DNA from: Balaenoptera acutorostrata
Lineage: Eukaryota > Chordata > Mammalia > Artiodactyla > Balaenopteridae
Length of the DNA: 64,000 nt
Reading direction: 5' to 3'
Assembly: GCF_949987535.1 (NCBI RefSeq)
Contig: NC_080082.1
Coordinates: 43,463,874 to 43,527,873, forward strand
The position numbers were made by a program, and so were the translations under genes. Under the pieces are notes generated by a model. That model was not told where the DNA came from. It saw only the letters and a list, made by a program, of their open reading frames with translations, and did not search any database. Positions 10,966 to 24,931 of this stretch are shown here, piece after piece; position 1 is the first letter of the stretch, and every line of letters starts with the position of its first letter.

Positions 10966-13900
10966 ATGAAACCAACTGGGAAAAGAGCCGTTCTAAGCTG
11001 GGGACCATGGTGTCTTTCCCTAGTCTGCACAGAAACAGCATTCTGAGTGAAACGAGCTGCTGGCATTTGGTAGCAAATCTCCTATTCTGAAGAGAAACAT
11101 TTCGTTGTAAGCGGGTTGTATCAGCCTTGCCACGTTTTCTCAACTGGGTATAAAGGAGGGCAGTCAGTAGTCCTCACCCTTCAAACCTATTCCAATTTCA
11201 TAGAGGAAACACCAAGCCTCGGTATGGTCTCCTGTGGCAAGGAAACTTTGCTTTCATTCCTTAGGTGGCACATTGGCTCAAACTGCCCTAACCCAAGGAT
11301 TCAGGGATGTGCAGCCCGATTACTTGAGATCAGCCCTTCTGGCTCTTTCATGGATGAAACCAACTGGGAAAAGAGCCGTTCTAAGCTGGGGCCCATGGTG
11401 TCTTTCCCTAGTCTACACAGAAAGAGCGCTCTGAGTGAAACGAGATGCTGACGTTTGGTAGCAAAATCTCCTATTCTGAAGAGAAACATTTCCTTGTAAG
11501 CGGGTTGCCTCAGTCTTGCCTCATTTTCACAAGTGGCTATAAAGGAGGGCAGTCAGTAGGCCTCACCCTTCAAGCCCACACCAATTTCCTAGAGAAAACA
11601 CCAGGCCACGGTGTGCTTTCCTGTGGCAAGTAAACTTTGCTTTCATTCCTTAGGGGGCACTTTGGCTCAGAACTGCCCTACCCCAAGGATTCAGGAATGT
11701 TCATCCCGATTGTTTGAGAACAGCTTTTCTAGCTCTTTCATGGATGAAACCAACTGGGAAAAGAGCCGTTCTAAGCTGGGCACCATGGTGTCTTACCCTG
11801 GTCTAACAGAAACAGCACTCTGAGGGAGACGAGCTGCTGGCGTTTGGTAGCAAAATCTCCTATTCTGAAGAGAAACATTTCGTTGTAAGCGGGTTGTATC
11901 AGCCTTGCCACGTTTTCTCAACTGGGTATAAAGGAGGGCAGTCAGTAGTCCTCACCCTTCAAACCTACTCCAATTTCATAGAGGAAACACCAAGCCTCGG
12001 TATGGTCTCCTGTGGCAAGGAAACTTTGCTTTCATTCCTTAGGTGGCACATTGGCTCAGAACTGCCCTACCCCAAGGATTCAGGGATGTGCAGCCCGATT
12101 ACTTGAGATCAGCCCTTCTGGCTCTTTCATGGCTGAAACCAACTGGGAAAAGAGCCGTTCTAAGATGGGGACCATGGTGTCTTACCCTAGTCTACACAGA
12201 AACAGCACTCTGAGGGAGAGGAGCTGCTGGTGTTTGGTAGCACCATCTCCTATTCTGAAGAGAAACATTTCGTTGTAAGCGGGTTGCATCAGCTTTGTCA
12301 CATTTTCTCAACTGGCTTTAAAGAAGGGCAGTGAGGTGGGAGACTTAGTTGAGGCCCTGCTTCCCAGGCTGGAAATTTTACTTTCATTCCTTAGTTAGCA
12401 CATTGGCTCAGGACGGCCTTACCCCAAGGATTCAGGGATGTGCAGCCCGATTACTTGAGATCAGCCCTTCTGGCTCTTTCATGGATGAAACCAACTGGGA
12501 AAAGAGCCGTTCTAAGCTGGGGACCATGGTGTCTTTCCCTAGTCTACACAGAAACAGCACTCTGAGTGAAACGAGATGCTGGCGTTTGGTAGCAAAATCT
12601 CCTATTCTGAAGAGAAACATTTCCTTGTAAGCGGGTTGCCTCAGCCTTGCCTCATTTTCACAAGTGGCTATAAAGGAGGGCAGTCAGTAGGCCTCACCCT
12701 TCAAGCCGACTCCAATTTCCTAGAGAAAACACCAGGCCACGGTGTGCTTTCCTGTGGCAAGTAAACTTTGCTTTCATTCCTTACGGGGCACTTTGGCTCA
12801 GAACTGCCCTACCCCAAGGATTCAGGAATGTTCAGCCCGATTGTTTGAGAACAGCTTTTCTAGCTCTTTCATGGATGAAACCAACTGGGAAAAGTGCCGT
12901 TCTAAGCAGGGGACCATGGTGTCTTTCCCTAGTCTACACAGAAACAGCGCTCTGAGGGAAACGAGATGCTGGCATTTGGTAGCAAAATCTGCTATGTGAA
13001 GAGAAACATTTCGCTGTAAGTGGGTTGCATCAGCCTTGCTACATTTTCTCAACTGGCTTTAAAGTAGGGTAGTCATTTGGCAAACTTATTTGAGGCCCTG
13101 CTTTCCAGGCTGGAAATTTTGCTTTCATTCCTTAGGTAGCACATTGGCTCAGGACGGCCTTACCCCAAGGATTCAGGGATGTGCAGCCCGATTACTTGAG
13201 ATCAGCCCTTCTGGCTCTTTCATGGATGAAACCAACTGGGAAAAGAGCCGTTCTAAGCTGGGGCCCATGGTGTCTTTCCCTAGTCTACACAGAAAGAGCG
13301 CTCTGAGTGAAACGAGATGCTGACGTTTGGTAGCAAAATCTCCTATTCTGAAGAGAAACATTTCGTTGTAAGCGGGTTGCATCAGCCTTGCCTCATTTTC
13401 ACAAGTGGCTATAAAGGAGGGCAGTCAGTAGGCCTCACCCTTGAAGCCCACTCCAATTTCCTAGAGAAAACACCAGGCCTCGGTGTGCTTTCCTGTGGCA
13501 AGTAAACTTTGCTTTCATTCCTTAGGGGGCACTTTGGCTCAGAAATGCCCTACCCCAAGGATTCAGGAATGTTCAGCCCGATTGTATGAGAATAGCTTTT
13601 CTGGCACTTTCATGGATGAAACCAACTGGGAAAAGAGCCGTTCTAAGCTGGGGACCATGGTGTCTTACCCTAGTCTACACAGAAACAGCACTCTGAGGGA
13701 GAGGAGCTGCTGGCGTTTGGTAGCACAATCTCCTATTCTGAAGAGAAATATTTCGTTGTAAGTGGGAGGCATCAGCCTTGCCACATTTTCTCAACTGGCT
13801 TTAAAGAAGGGCAGTCAGTTGGCAGACTTCCTTGAGGCCCTGCTTCCTAGGCTGTAAACTTTGCTTTCATTCCTTAGTTGGCACATTGGCTCAGGACTGC

Positions 13901-16900
13901 CTTACCCCAAAGATTCAGGGATGTGCAGCCCTATTAGTTGAGATCAGCCCTTCTGGCTCTTTCATGGATGAAACCAACTGGGAACAGAGCCGTTCTAAGT
14001 TGGGGACCATGGTGTCTTACCCTAGTCTACACAGAAACAGCACTCTGAGGGAGAGGAGCTGCTGGTGTTTGGTAGCACAGTCTCCTATTCTGAAAAGAAA
14101 CATTTCGTTGTAAGCGGGTTGCCTCAGCCTTGTCACATTTTCTCAACTGGATTTAAAGAAGGGCAGTCAGGTGGCAGACTTACTTGAGGCCCTGCTTCCC
14201 AGGCTCGAAACTTTGCTTTCATTCCTTAGGTGGCACATTGGCTCAGGACTGCCTTACCCCAAGGATTCAGTTATGTGCAGCCCGATTACTTGAGATCAGC
14301 CCTTCAGGCTCTTTCATGGCTGAAACCAACTGGGAAAAGTGCCGTTCTAAGCAGGGGACCATGGTGTCTTTCCCTAGTCTACACAGAAACAGCGCTCTGA
14401 GGGAAACGACCTGCTGGCATTTGGTAGCAAAATCTGCTATGTGAAGAGAAACATTTCGCTGTAAGTGGGTTGCATCAGCCTTGCTACATTTTCTCAACTG
14501 GCTTTAAAGTAGGGTAGTCATTTGGCAAACTTATTTGAGGCCCTGCTTCCCAGGCTGGAAATTTTGCTTTCATTCCTTAGGTAGCACATTGGCTCAGGAC
14601 GGCCTTACCCCAAGGATTCAGGGATGTGCAGCCCGATTACTTGAGATCAGCCCTTCTGGCTCTTTCATGGATGAAACCAACTGGGAAAAGAGCCGTTCTA
14701 TGCTGGGGACCATGGTGTCTTTCCCTAGTCTACACAGAAACAGCACTCTGAGTGAAACGAGCTGCTGGCATTTGGTAGCAAATCTCCTATTCTGAAGAGA
14801 AACATTTCGTTGTAAGCGGGTTGTATCAGCCTTGCCACGTTTTCTCAACTGGGTATAAAGGAGGGCAGTCAGTAGTCCTCACCCTTCAAACCTACTCCAA
14901 TTTCATAGAGGAAACACCAAGCCTCGGTATGGTCTCCTGTGGCAAGGAAACTTTGCTTTCATTCCTTAGGTGGCACATTGGCTCAGAACTGCCCTACCCC
15001 AAGGATTCAGGGATGTGCAGCCCGATTACTTGAGATCAGCCCTTCTGGCTCTTTCATGGCTGAAACCAACTGGGAAAAGAGCCGTTCTAAGCTGGGGACC
15101 ATGGTGTCTTACCCTAGTCTACACAGAAACAGCACTCTGAGGGAGAGGAGCTGCTGGTGTTTGGTAGCACCATCTCCTATTCTGAAGAGAAACATTTCGT
15201 TGTAAGCGGGTTGCATCAGCCTTGTCACATTTTCTCAACTGGCTTTAAAGAAGGGCAGTCACTTGGCAGACTTCCTTGAGTTCCTGCTTCCCAGGCTGGA
15301 AACTTTGCTTTCATTCCTTAGTTAGCACATTGGGTCAGGACGGCCTTACCCCAAGGATTCAGGGATGTGCAGCCCGATTACTTGAGATCAGCCCTTCTGG
15401 CTCTTTCATGGCTGAAACCAACTGGGAAAAGAGCCGTTCTAAGCTGGGGATCATGGTGTCTTACCCTAGTCTACACAGAAACAGCACTCTGAGGGAGAGG
15501 AGTTGCTGGTGTTTGGCAGCACAATCTCCTATTCTGAAGAGAAACATTTCGTTGTAAGCGGGTTGCATCAGCCTTGTCACATTTTCTCAACTGGCTTTAA
15601 AGAAGGGCAGTCAGGTGGCAGACTTACTCGAGGCCCTGCTTCCCAGGCTGGAAATTTTACTTTCATTCCTTAGTTAGCACATTGGCTCAGGACGGCCTTA
15701 CCCCAAGGATTCAGGGATGTGCAGCCCGATTACTTGAGATCAGCCCTTCCGGCTCTTTCATGGATGAAACCACCTGGGAAAAGAACCGTTCTTAGCTGGG
15801 GACCATGGTGTCTTTCCCTAGTCTACACAGAAACAGCACTCTGAGGGAAACGAGATGCTGGCGTTTGGTAGCAAAATCTCCTATTCTGAAGAGAAACATT
15901 TCCTTGTAAGCGGGTTGCCTCAGCCTTGCCTCATTTTCACAAGTGGCTATAAAGGAGGGCAGTCAGTAGGCCTCACCCTTCAAGCCCACTCCAATTTCCT
16001 AGAGAAAACACCAGGCCACGGTGTGCTTTCCTGTGGCAAGTAAACTTTGCTTTCATTCCTTACGGGGCACTTTGGCTCAGAACTGCCCTACCCCAAGGAT
16101 TCAGGAATGTTCATCCCGATTGTTTGAGAACAGCTTTTCTAGCTCTTTCATGGATGAAACCAACTGGGAAAAGAGCCGTTCTAAGCTGGGCACCATGGTG
16201 TCTTACCCTGGTCTAACAGAAACAGCACTCTGAGGGAGACGAGCTGCTGGCGTTTGGTAGCAAAATCTCCTATTCTGAAGAGAAACATTTCATTGTAAGC
16301 GGGTTGCATCAGCCTTGTCACATTTTCTGAACTGGCTTTAAAGAAGGGCAGTCAGTTGGCAGACTTCCTTGAGTCCCTGCGTCCCAGGCTGGAAACTTTG
16401 CTTTCATTCCTTAGTTAGCACATTGGCTCAGGACGGCCTTACCCCAAGGATTCAGGGATGTGCAGCCCGATTATTTGAGATCAGCCCTTCTGGCTCTTTC
16501 ATGGATGAAACCAACTGGGAAAAGAGCCGTTCTAAGTTGGGGACCATGGTGTCTTTCCCTAGTCTACACAGAAACAGCACTCTGAGGGAGAGGAGCTGCT
16601 GGCGTTTGGTAGCAAAATCTCCTATTCTGAAGAGAAACATTTCTTTGCAAGCGGGTTGCATCAGCCTTGCCACATTTTCTCAACTGGCTTTAAAGGAGGG
16701 CAGTCAATTGGCAAACTTCCTTGAGGCCCTGCTTCCCAGGCTGTAAAATTTGCTTTCATTACATAGTTGGCACATTGGCTCAGGACTGCCTTACCCCAAA
16801 GATTTAGGGATGTGCAGCCCGATTACTTGAGATCAGCCCTTCTGGCTCTTTCATGGCTGAAACCAACTGGGAAAAGAGCCGTTCTAAGCTGGGGACCATG

Positions 16901-17948
16901 GTGTCTTACCCTAGTCTACACAGAAACAGCACTCTGAGGGAGAGGAGCTGCTGGTGTTTGGTAGCACAATCTCCTATTCTGAAGAGAAACATTTCGTTGT
17001 AAGCGGGTTGCATCAGCCTTGTCACATTTTCTCAACTGGCTTTAAAGAAGGGCATTTAGGTGGCAGACTTACTTGAGGCCCTGCTTCCCAGGCTGGAAAC
17101 TTTGCTTTCATTCCTTAGGTGGCACATTGGCGCAGGACTGCCTTACCCCAAGGATTCAGATATGTGCAGCCCGATTACTTGAGATCAGCCCTTCAGGCTC
17201 TTTCATGGCTGAAACCAACTAGGAAAAGTGCCGTTCTAAGCAGGGGACCATGGTGTCTTTCCCTAGTCTACACAGAAACAGCGCTCTGAGGGAAACGAGC
17301 TGCTGGCATTTGGTAGCAAAATCTGCTATGTGAAGAGAAACCTTTCGCTGTAAGTGGGTTGCATCAGCCTTGCTACATTTTCTCAACTGGCTTTAAAGTA
17401 GGGTAGTCATTTGGCAAACTTATTTGAGGCCCTGCTTCCCAGGCTGGAAATTTTGCTTTCATTCCTTAGGTAGCACATTGGCTCAGGACGGCCTTACCCC
17501 AAGGATTCAGGGATGTGCAGCCCGATTACTTGCGATCAGCCCTTCTGGCTCTTTCATGGATGAAACCAACTGGGAAAAGAGCCGTTCTATGCTGGGGACC
17601 ATGGTGTCTTTCCCTAGTCTGCACAGAAACAGCACTCTGAGTGAAACGAGCTGCTGGCATTTGGTAGCAAATCTCCTATTCTGAAGAGAAACATTTCGTT
17701 GTAAGCGGGTTGTATCAGCCTTGCCACGTTTTCTCAACTGGGTATAAAGGAGGGCAGTCAGTAGTCCTCACCCTTCAAACCTACTCCAATTTCATAGAGG
17801 AAACACCAAGCCTCGGTATGGTCTCCTGTGGCAAGGAAACTTTGCTTTCATTCCTTAGGTGGCACATTGGCTCAGAACTGCCCTACCCCAAGGATTCAGG
17901 GATGTGCAGCCCGATTACTTGCGATCAGCCCTTCTGGCTCTTTCATGG
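10966..17948 (+). repeat. 19-monomer HOR unit, 6,983 bp, copy 1
   Basis: Nineteen monomers (lengths 388, 390, 389, 352, 390, 351, 390, 352, 352, 351, 389, 352, 352, 390, 351, 352, 352, 351, 389) are repeated in the same order from 17949. The stretch 12485-16750 matches 1-4266 at an offset of 12,484. The match then resumes at 12,836, so one extra 352-bp monomer lies here compared with the 15-monomer unit. Intact boxes begin at 11100, 11878, 12268, 13361, 14103, 14805, 15195, 15547, 16992 and 17694 (10 of 19). Confidence 0.88.
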
Positions 17949-20900
17949 ATGAAACCAACTGGGAAAAGAGCCGTTCTAAGCTGGGGACCATGGTGTCTTT
18001 CCCTAGTCTGCACAGAAACAGCATTCTGAGTGAAACGAGCTGCTGGCATTTGGTAGCAAATCTCCTATTCTGAAGAGAAACATTTCGTTGTAAGCGGGTT
18101 GTATCAGCCTTGCCACGTTTTCTCAACTGGGTATAAAGGAGGGCAGTCAGTAGTCCTCACCCTTCAAACCTATTCCAATTTCATAGAGGAAACACCAAGC
18201 CTCGGTATGGTCTCCTGTGGCAAGGAAACTTTGCTTTCATTCCTTAGGTGGCACATTGGCTCAAACTGCCCTAACCCAAGGATTCAGGGATGTGCAGCCC
18301 GATTACTTGAGATCAGCCCTTCTGGCTCTTTCATGGATGAAACCAACTGGGAAAAGAGCCGTTCTAAGCTGGGGCCCATGGTGTCTTTCCCTAGTCTACA
18401 CAGAAAGAGCGCTCTGAGTGAAACGAGATGCTGACGTTTGGTAGCAAAATCTCCTATTCTGAAGAGAAACATTTCCTTGTAAGCGGGTTGCCTCAGTCTT
18501 GCCTCATTTTCACAAGTGGCTATAAAGGAGGGCAGTCAGTAGGCCTCACCCTTCAAGCCCACACCAATTTCCTAGAGAAAACACCAGGCCACGGTGTGCT
18601 TTCCTGTGGCAAGTAAACTTTGCTTTCATTCCTTAGGGGGCACTTTGGCTCAGAACTGCCCTACCCCAAGGATTCAGGAATGTTCATCCCGATTGTTTGA
18701 GAACAGCTTTTCTAGCTCTTTCATGGATGAAACCAACTGGGAAAAGAGCCGTTCTAAGCTGGGCACCATGGTGTCTTACCCTGGTCTAACAGAAACAGCA
18801 CTCTGAGGGAGACGAGCTGCTGGCGTTTGGTAGCAAAATCTCCTATTCTGAAGAGAATCATTTCGTTGTAAGCGGGTTGTATCAGCCTTGCCACGTTTTC
18901 TCAACTGGGTATAAAGGAGGGCAGTCAGTAGTCCTCACCCTTCAAACCTACTCCAATTTCATAGAGGAAACACCAAGCCTCGGTATGGTCTCCTGTGGCA
19001 AGGAAACTTTGCTTTCATTCCTTAGGTGGCACATTGGCTCAGAACTGCCCTACCCCAAGGATTCAGGGATGTGCAGCCCGATTACTTGAGATCAGCCCTT
19101 CTGGCTCTTTCATGGCTGAAACCAACTGGGAAAAGAGCCGTTCTAAGATGGGGACCATGGTGTCTTACCCTAGTCTACACAGAAACAGCACTCTGAGGGA
19201 GAGGAGCTGCTGGTGTTTGGTAGCACCATCTCCTATTCTGAAGAGAAACATTTCGTTGTAAGCGGGTTGCATCAGCTTTGTCACATTTTCTCAACTGGCT
19301 TTAAAGAAGGGCAGTGAGGTGGGAGACTTAGTTGAGGCCCTGCTTCCCAGGCTGGAAATTTTACTTTCATTCCTTAGTTAGCACATTGGCTCAGGACGGC
19401 CTTACCCCAAGGATTCAGGGATGTGCAGCCCGATTACTTGAGATCAGCCCTTCTGGCTCTTTCATGGATGAAACCAACTGGGAAAAGAGCCGTTCTAAGC
19501 TGGGGACCATGGTGTCTTTCCCTAGTCTACACAGAAACAGCACTCTGAGTGAAACGAGATGCTGGCGTTTGGTAGCAAAATCTCCTATTCTGAAGAGAAA
19601 CATTTCCTTGTAAGCGGGTTGCCTCAGCCTTGCCTCATTTTCACAAGTGGCTATAAAGGAGGGCAGTCAGTAGGCCTCACCCTTCAAGCCGACTCCAATT
19701 TCCTAGAGAAAACACCAGGCCACGGTGTGCTTTCCTGTGGCAAGTAAACTTTGCTTTCATTCCTTACGGGGCACTTTGGCTCAGAACTGCCCTACCCCAA
19801 GGATTCAGGAATGTTCAGCCCGATTGTTTGAGAACAGCTTTTCTAGCTCTTTCATGGATGAAACCAACTGGGAAAAGTGCCGTTCTAAGCAGGGGACCAT
19901 GGTGTCTTTCCCTAGTCTACACAGAAACAGCGCTCTGAGGGAAACGAGATGCTGGCATTTGGTAGCAAAATCTGCTATGTGAAGAGAAACATTTCGCTGT
20001 AAGTGGGTTGCATCAGCCTTGCTACATTTTCTCAACTGGCTTTAAAGTAGGGTAGTCATTTGGCAAACTTATTTGAGGCCCTGCTTTCCAGGCTGGAAAT
20101 TTTGCTTTCATTCCTTAGGTAGCACATTGGCTCAGGACGGCCTTACCCCAAGGATTCAGGGATGTGCAGCCCGATTACTTGAGATCAGCCCTTCTGGCTC
20201 TTTCATGGATGAAACCAACTGGGAAAAGAGCCGTTCTAAGCTGGGGCCCATGGTGTCTTTCCCTAGTCTACACAGAAAGAGCGCTCTGAGTGAAACGAGA
20301 TGCTGACGTTTGGTAGCAAAATCTCCTATTCTGAAGAGAAACATTTCGTTGTAAGCGGGTTGCATCAGCCTTGCCTCATTTTCACAAGTGGCTATAAAGG
20401 AGGGCAGTCAGTAGGCCTCACCCTTGAAGCCCACTCCAATTTCCTAGAGAAAACACCAGGCCTCGGTGTGCTTTCCTGTGGCAAGTAAACTTTGCTTTCA
20501 TTCCTTAGGGGGCACTTTGGCTCAGAAATGCCCTACCCCAAGGATTCAGGAATGTTCAGCCCGATTGTATGAGAATAGCTTTTCTGGCACTTTCATGGAT
20601 GAAACCAACTGGGAAAAGAGCCGTTCTAAGCTGGGGACCATGGTGTCTTACCCTAGTCTACACAGAAACAGCACTCTGAGGGAGAGGAGCTGCTGGCGTT
20701 TGGTAGCACAATCTCCTATTCTGAAGAGAAATATTTCGTTGTAAGTGGGAGGCATCAGCCTTGCCACATTTTCTCAACTGGCTTTAAAGAAGGGCAGTCA
20801 GTTGGCAGACTTCCTTGAGGCCCTGCTTCCTAGGCTGTAAACTTTGCTTTCATTCCTTAGTTGGCACATTGGCTCAGGACTGCCTTACCCCAAAGATTCA

Positions 20901-23900
20901 GGGATGTGCAGCCCTATTAGTTGAGATCAGCCCTTCTGGCTCTTTCATGGATGAAACCAACTGGGAACAGAGCCGTTCTAAGTTGGGGACCATGGTGTCT
21001 TACCCTAGTCTACACAGAAACAGCACTCTGAGGGAGAGGAGCTGCTGGTGTTTGGTAGCACAGTCTCCTATTCTGAAAAGAAACATTTCGTTGTAAGCGG
21101 GTTGCCTCAGCCTTGTCACATTTTCTCAACTGGATTTAAAGAAGGGCAGTCAGGTGGCAGACTTACTTGAGGCCCTGCTTCCCAGGCTCGAAACTTTGCT
21201 TTCATTCCTTAGGTGGCACATTGGCTCAGGACTGCCTTACCCCAAGGATTCAGTTATGTGCAGCCCGATTACTTGAGATCAGCCCTTCAGGCTCTTTCAT
21301 GGCTGAAACCAACTGGGAAAAGTGCCGTTCTAAGCAGGGGACCATGGTGTCTTTCCCTAGTCTACACAGAAACAGCGCTCTGAGGGAAACGACCTGCTGG
21401 CATTTGGTAGCAAAATCTGCTATGTGAAGAGAAACATTTCGCTGTAAGTGGGTTGCATCAGCCTTGCTACATTTTCTCAACTGGCTTTAAAGTAGGGTAG
21501 TCATTTGGCAAACTTATTTGAGGCCCTGCTTCCCAGGCTGGAAATTTTGCTTTCATTCCTTAGGTAGCACATTGGCTCAGGACGGCCTTACCCCAAGGAT
21601 TCAGGGATGTGCAGCCCGATTACTTGAGATCAGCCCTTCTGGCTCTTTCATGGATGAAACCAACTGGGAAAAGAGCCGTTCTATGCTGGGGACCATGGTG
21701 TCTTTCCCTAGTCTACACAGAAACAGCACTCTGAGTGAAACGAGCTGCTGGCATTTGGTAGCAAATCTCCTATTCTGAAGAGAAACATTTCGTTGTAAGC
21801 GGGTTGTATCAGCCTTGCCACGTTTTCTCAACTGGGTATAAAGGAGGGCAGTCAGTAGTCCTCACCCTTCAAACCTACTCCAATTTCATAGAGGAAACAC
21901 CAAGCCTCGGTATGGTCTCCTGTGGCAAGGAAACTTTGCTTTCATTCCTTAGGTGGCACATTGGCTCAGAACTGCCCTACCCCAAGGATTCAGGGATGTG
22001 CAGCCCGATTACTTGAGATCAGCCCTTCTGGCTCTTTCATGGCTGAAACCAACTGGGAAAAGAGCCGTTCTAAGCTGGGGACCATGGTGTCTTACCCTAG
22101 TCTACACAGAAACAGCACTCTGAGGGAGAGGAGCTGCTGGTGTTTGGTAGCACCATCTCCTATTCTGAAGAGAAACATTTCGTTGTAAGCGGGTTGCATC
22201 AGCCTTGTCACATTTTCTCAACTGGCTTTAAAGAAGGGCAGTCACTTGGCAGACTTCCTTGAGTTCCTGCTTCCCAGGCTGGAAACTTTGCTTTCATTCC
22301 TTAGTTAGCACATTGGGTCAGGACGGCCTTACCCCAAGGATTCAGGGATGTGCAGCCCGATTACTTGAGATCAGCCCTTCTGGCTCTTTCATGGCTGAAA
22401 CCAACTGGGAAAAGAGCCGTTCTAAGCTGGGGATCATGGTGTCTTACCCTAGTCTACACAGAAACAGCACTCTGAGGGAGAGGAGTTGCTGGTGTTTGGC
22501 AGCACAATCTCCTATTCTGAAGAGAAACATTTCGTTGTAAGCGGGTTGCATCAGCCTTGTCACATTTTCTCAACTGGCTTTAAAGAAGGGCAGTCAGGTG
22601 GCAGACTTACTCGAGGCCCTGCTTCCCAGGCTGGAAATTTTACTTTCATTCCTTAGTTAGCACATTGGCTCAGGACGGCCTTACCCCAAGGATTCAGGGA
22701 TGTGCAGCCCGATTACTTGAGATCAGCCCTTCCGGCTCTTTCATGGATGAAACCACCTGGGAAAAGAACCGTTCTTAGCTGGGGACCATGGTGTCTTTCC
22801 CTAGTCTACACAGAAACAGCACTCTGAGGGAAACGAGATGCTGGCGTTTGGTAGCAAAATCTCCTATTCTGAAGAGAAACATTTCCTTGTAAGCGGGTTG
22901 CCTCAGCCTTGCCTCATTTTCACAAGTGGCTATAAAGGAGGGCAGTCAGTAGGCCTCACCCTTCAAGCCCACTCCAATTTCCTAGAGAAAACACCAGGCC
23001 ACGGTGTGCTTTCCTGTGGCAAGTAAACTTTGCTTTCATTCCTTACGGGGCACTTTGGCTCAGAACTGCCCTACCCCAAGGATTCAGGAATGTTCATCCC
23101 GATTGTTTGAGAACAGCTTTTCTAGCTCTTTCATGGATGAAACCAACTGGGAAAAGAGCCGTTCTAAGCTGGGCACCATGGTGTCTTACCCTGGTCTAAC
23201 AGAAACAGCACTCTGAGGGAGACGAGCTGCTGGCGTTTGGTAGCAAAATCTCCTATTCTGAAGAGAAACATTTCATTGTAAGCGGGTTGCATCAGCCTTG
23301 TCACATTTTCTGAACTGGCTTTAAAGAAGGGCAGTCAGTTGGCAGACTTCCTTGAGTCCCTGCGTCCCAGGCTGGAAACTTTGCTTTCATTCCTTAGTTA
23401 GCACATTGGCTCAGGACGGCCTTACCCCAAGGATTCAGGGATGTGCAGCCCGATTATTTGAGATCAGCCCTTCTGGCTCTTTCATGGATGAAACCAACTG
23501 GGAAAAGAGCCGTTCTAAGTTGGGGACCATGGTGTCTTTCCCTAGTCTACACAGAAACAGCACTCTGAGGGAGAGGAGCTGCTGGCGTTTGGTAGCAAAA
23601 TCTCCTATTCTGAAGAGAAACATTTCTTTGCAAGCGGGTTGCATCAGCCTTGCCACATTTTCTCAACTGGCTTTAAAGGAGGGCAGTCAATTGGCAAACT
23701 TCCTTGAGGCCCTGCTTCCCAGGCTGTAAAATTTGCTTTCATTACATAGTTGGCACATTGGCTCAGGACTGCCTTACCCCAAAGATTTAGGGATGTGCAG
23801 CCCGATTACTTGAGATCAGCCCTTCTGGCTCTTTCATGGCTGAAACCAACTGGGAAAAGAGCCGTTCTAAGCTGGGGACCATGGTGTCTTACCCTAGTCT

Positions 23901-24931
23901 ACACAGAAACAGCACTCTGAGGGAGAGGAGCTGCTGGTGTTTGGTAGCACAATCTCCTATTCTGAAGAGAAACATTTCGTTGTAAGCGGGTTGCATCAGC
24001 CTTGTCACATTTTCTCAACTGGCTTTAAAGAAGGGCATTTAGGTGGCAGACTTACTTGAGGCCCTGCTTCCCAGGCTGGAAACTTTGCTTTCATTCCTTA
24101 GGTGGCACATTGGCGCAGGACTGCCTTACCCCAAGGATTCAGATATGTGCAGCCCGATTACTTGAGATCAGCCCTTCAGGCTCTTTCATGGCTGAAACCA
24201 ACTAGGAAAAGTGCCGTTCTAAGCAGGGGACCATGGTGTCTTTCCCTAGTCTACACAGAAACAGCGCTCTGAGGGAAACGAGCTGCTGGCATTTGGTAGC
24301 AAAATCTGCTATGTGAAGAGAAACCTTTCGCTGTAAGTGGGTTGCATCAGCCTTGCTACATTTTCTCAACTGGCTTTAAAGTAGGGTAGTCATTTGGCAA
24401 ACTTATTTGAGGCCCTGCTTCCCAGGCTGGAAATTTTGCTTTCATTCCTTAGGTAGCACATTGGCTCAGGACGGCCTTACCCCAAGGATTCAGGGATGTG
24501 CAGCCCGATTACTTGCGATCAGCCCTTCTGGCTCTTTCATGGATGAAACCAACTGGGAAAAGAGCCGTTCTAAGCAGGGGACCATGGTGTCTTTCCCTAG
24601 TCTGCACAGAAACAGCACTCTGAGTGAAACGAGCTGCTGGCATTTGGTAGCAAATCTCCTATTCTGAAGAGAAACATTTCGTTGTAAGCGGGTTGTATCA
24701 GCCTTGCCACGTTTTCTCAACTGGGTATAAAGGAGGGCAGTCAGTAGTCCTCACCCTTCAAACCTACTCCAATTTCATAGAGGAAACACCAAGCCTCGGT
24801 ATGGTCTCCTGTGGCAAGGAAACTTTGCTTTCATTCCTTAGGTGGCACATTGGCTCAGAACTGCCCTACCCCAAGGATTCAGGGATGTGCAGCCCGATTA
24901 CTTGAGATCAGCCCTTCTGGCTCTTTCATGG
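17949..24931 (+). repeat. 19-monomer HOR unit, 6,983 bp, copy 2
   Basis: This repeats 10966-17948 at a constant offset of 6,983 bp with scattered single-base differences. One patch stands out: near 24575 the copy reads taagcagggg where copy 1 reads tatgctgggg, a change borrowed from another monomer type. Intact boxes begin at 18083, 18861, 19251, 20344, 21086, 21788, 22178, 22530, 23975 and 24677 (10 of 19). Confidence 0.88.
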
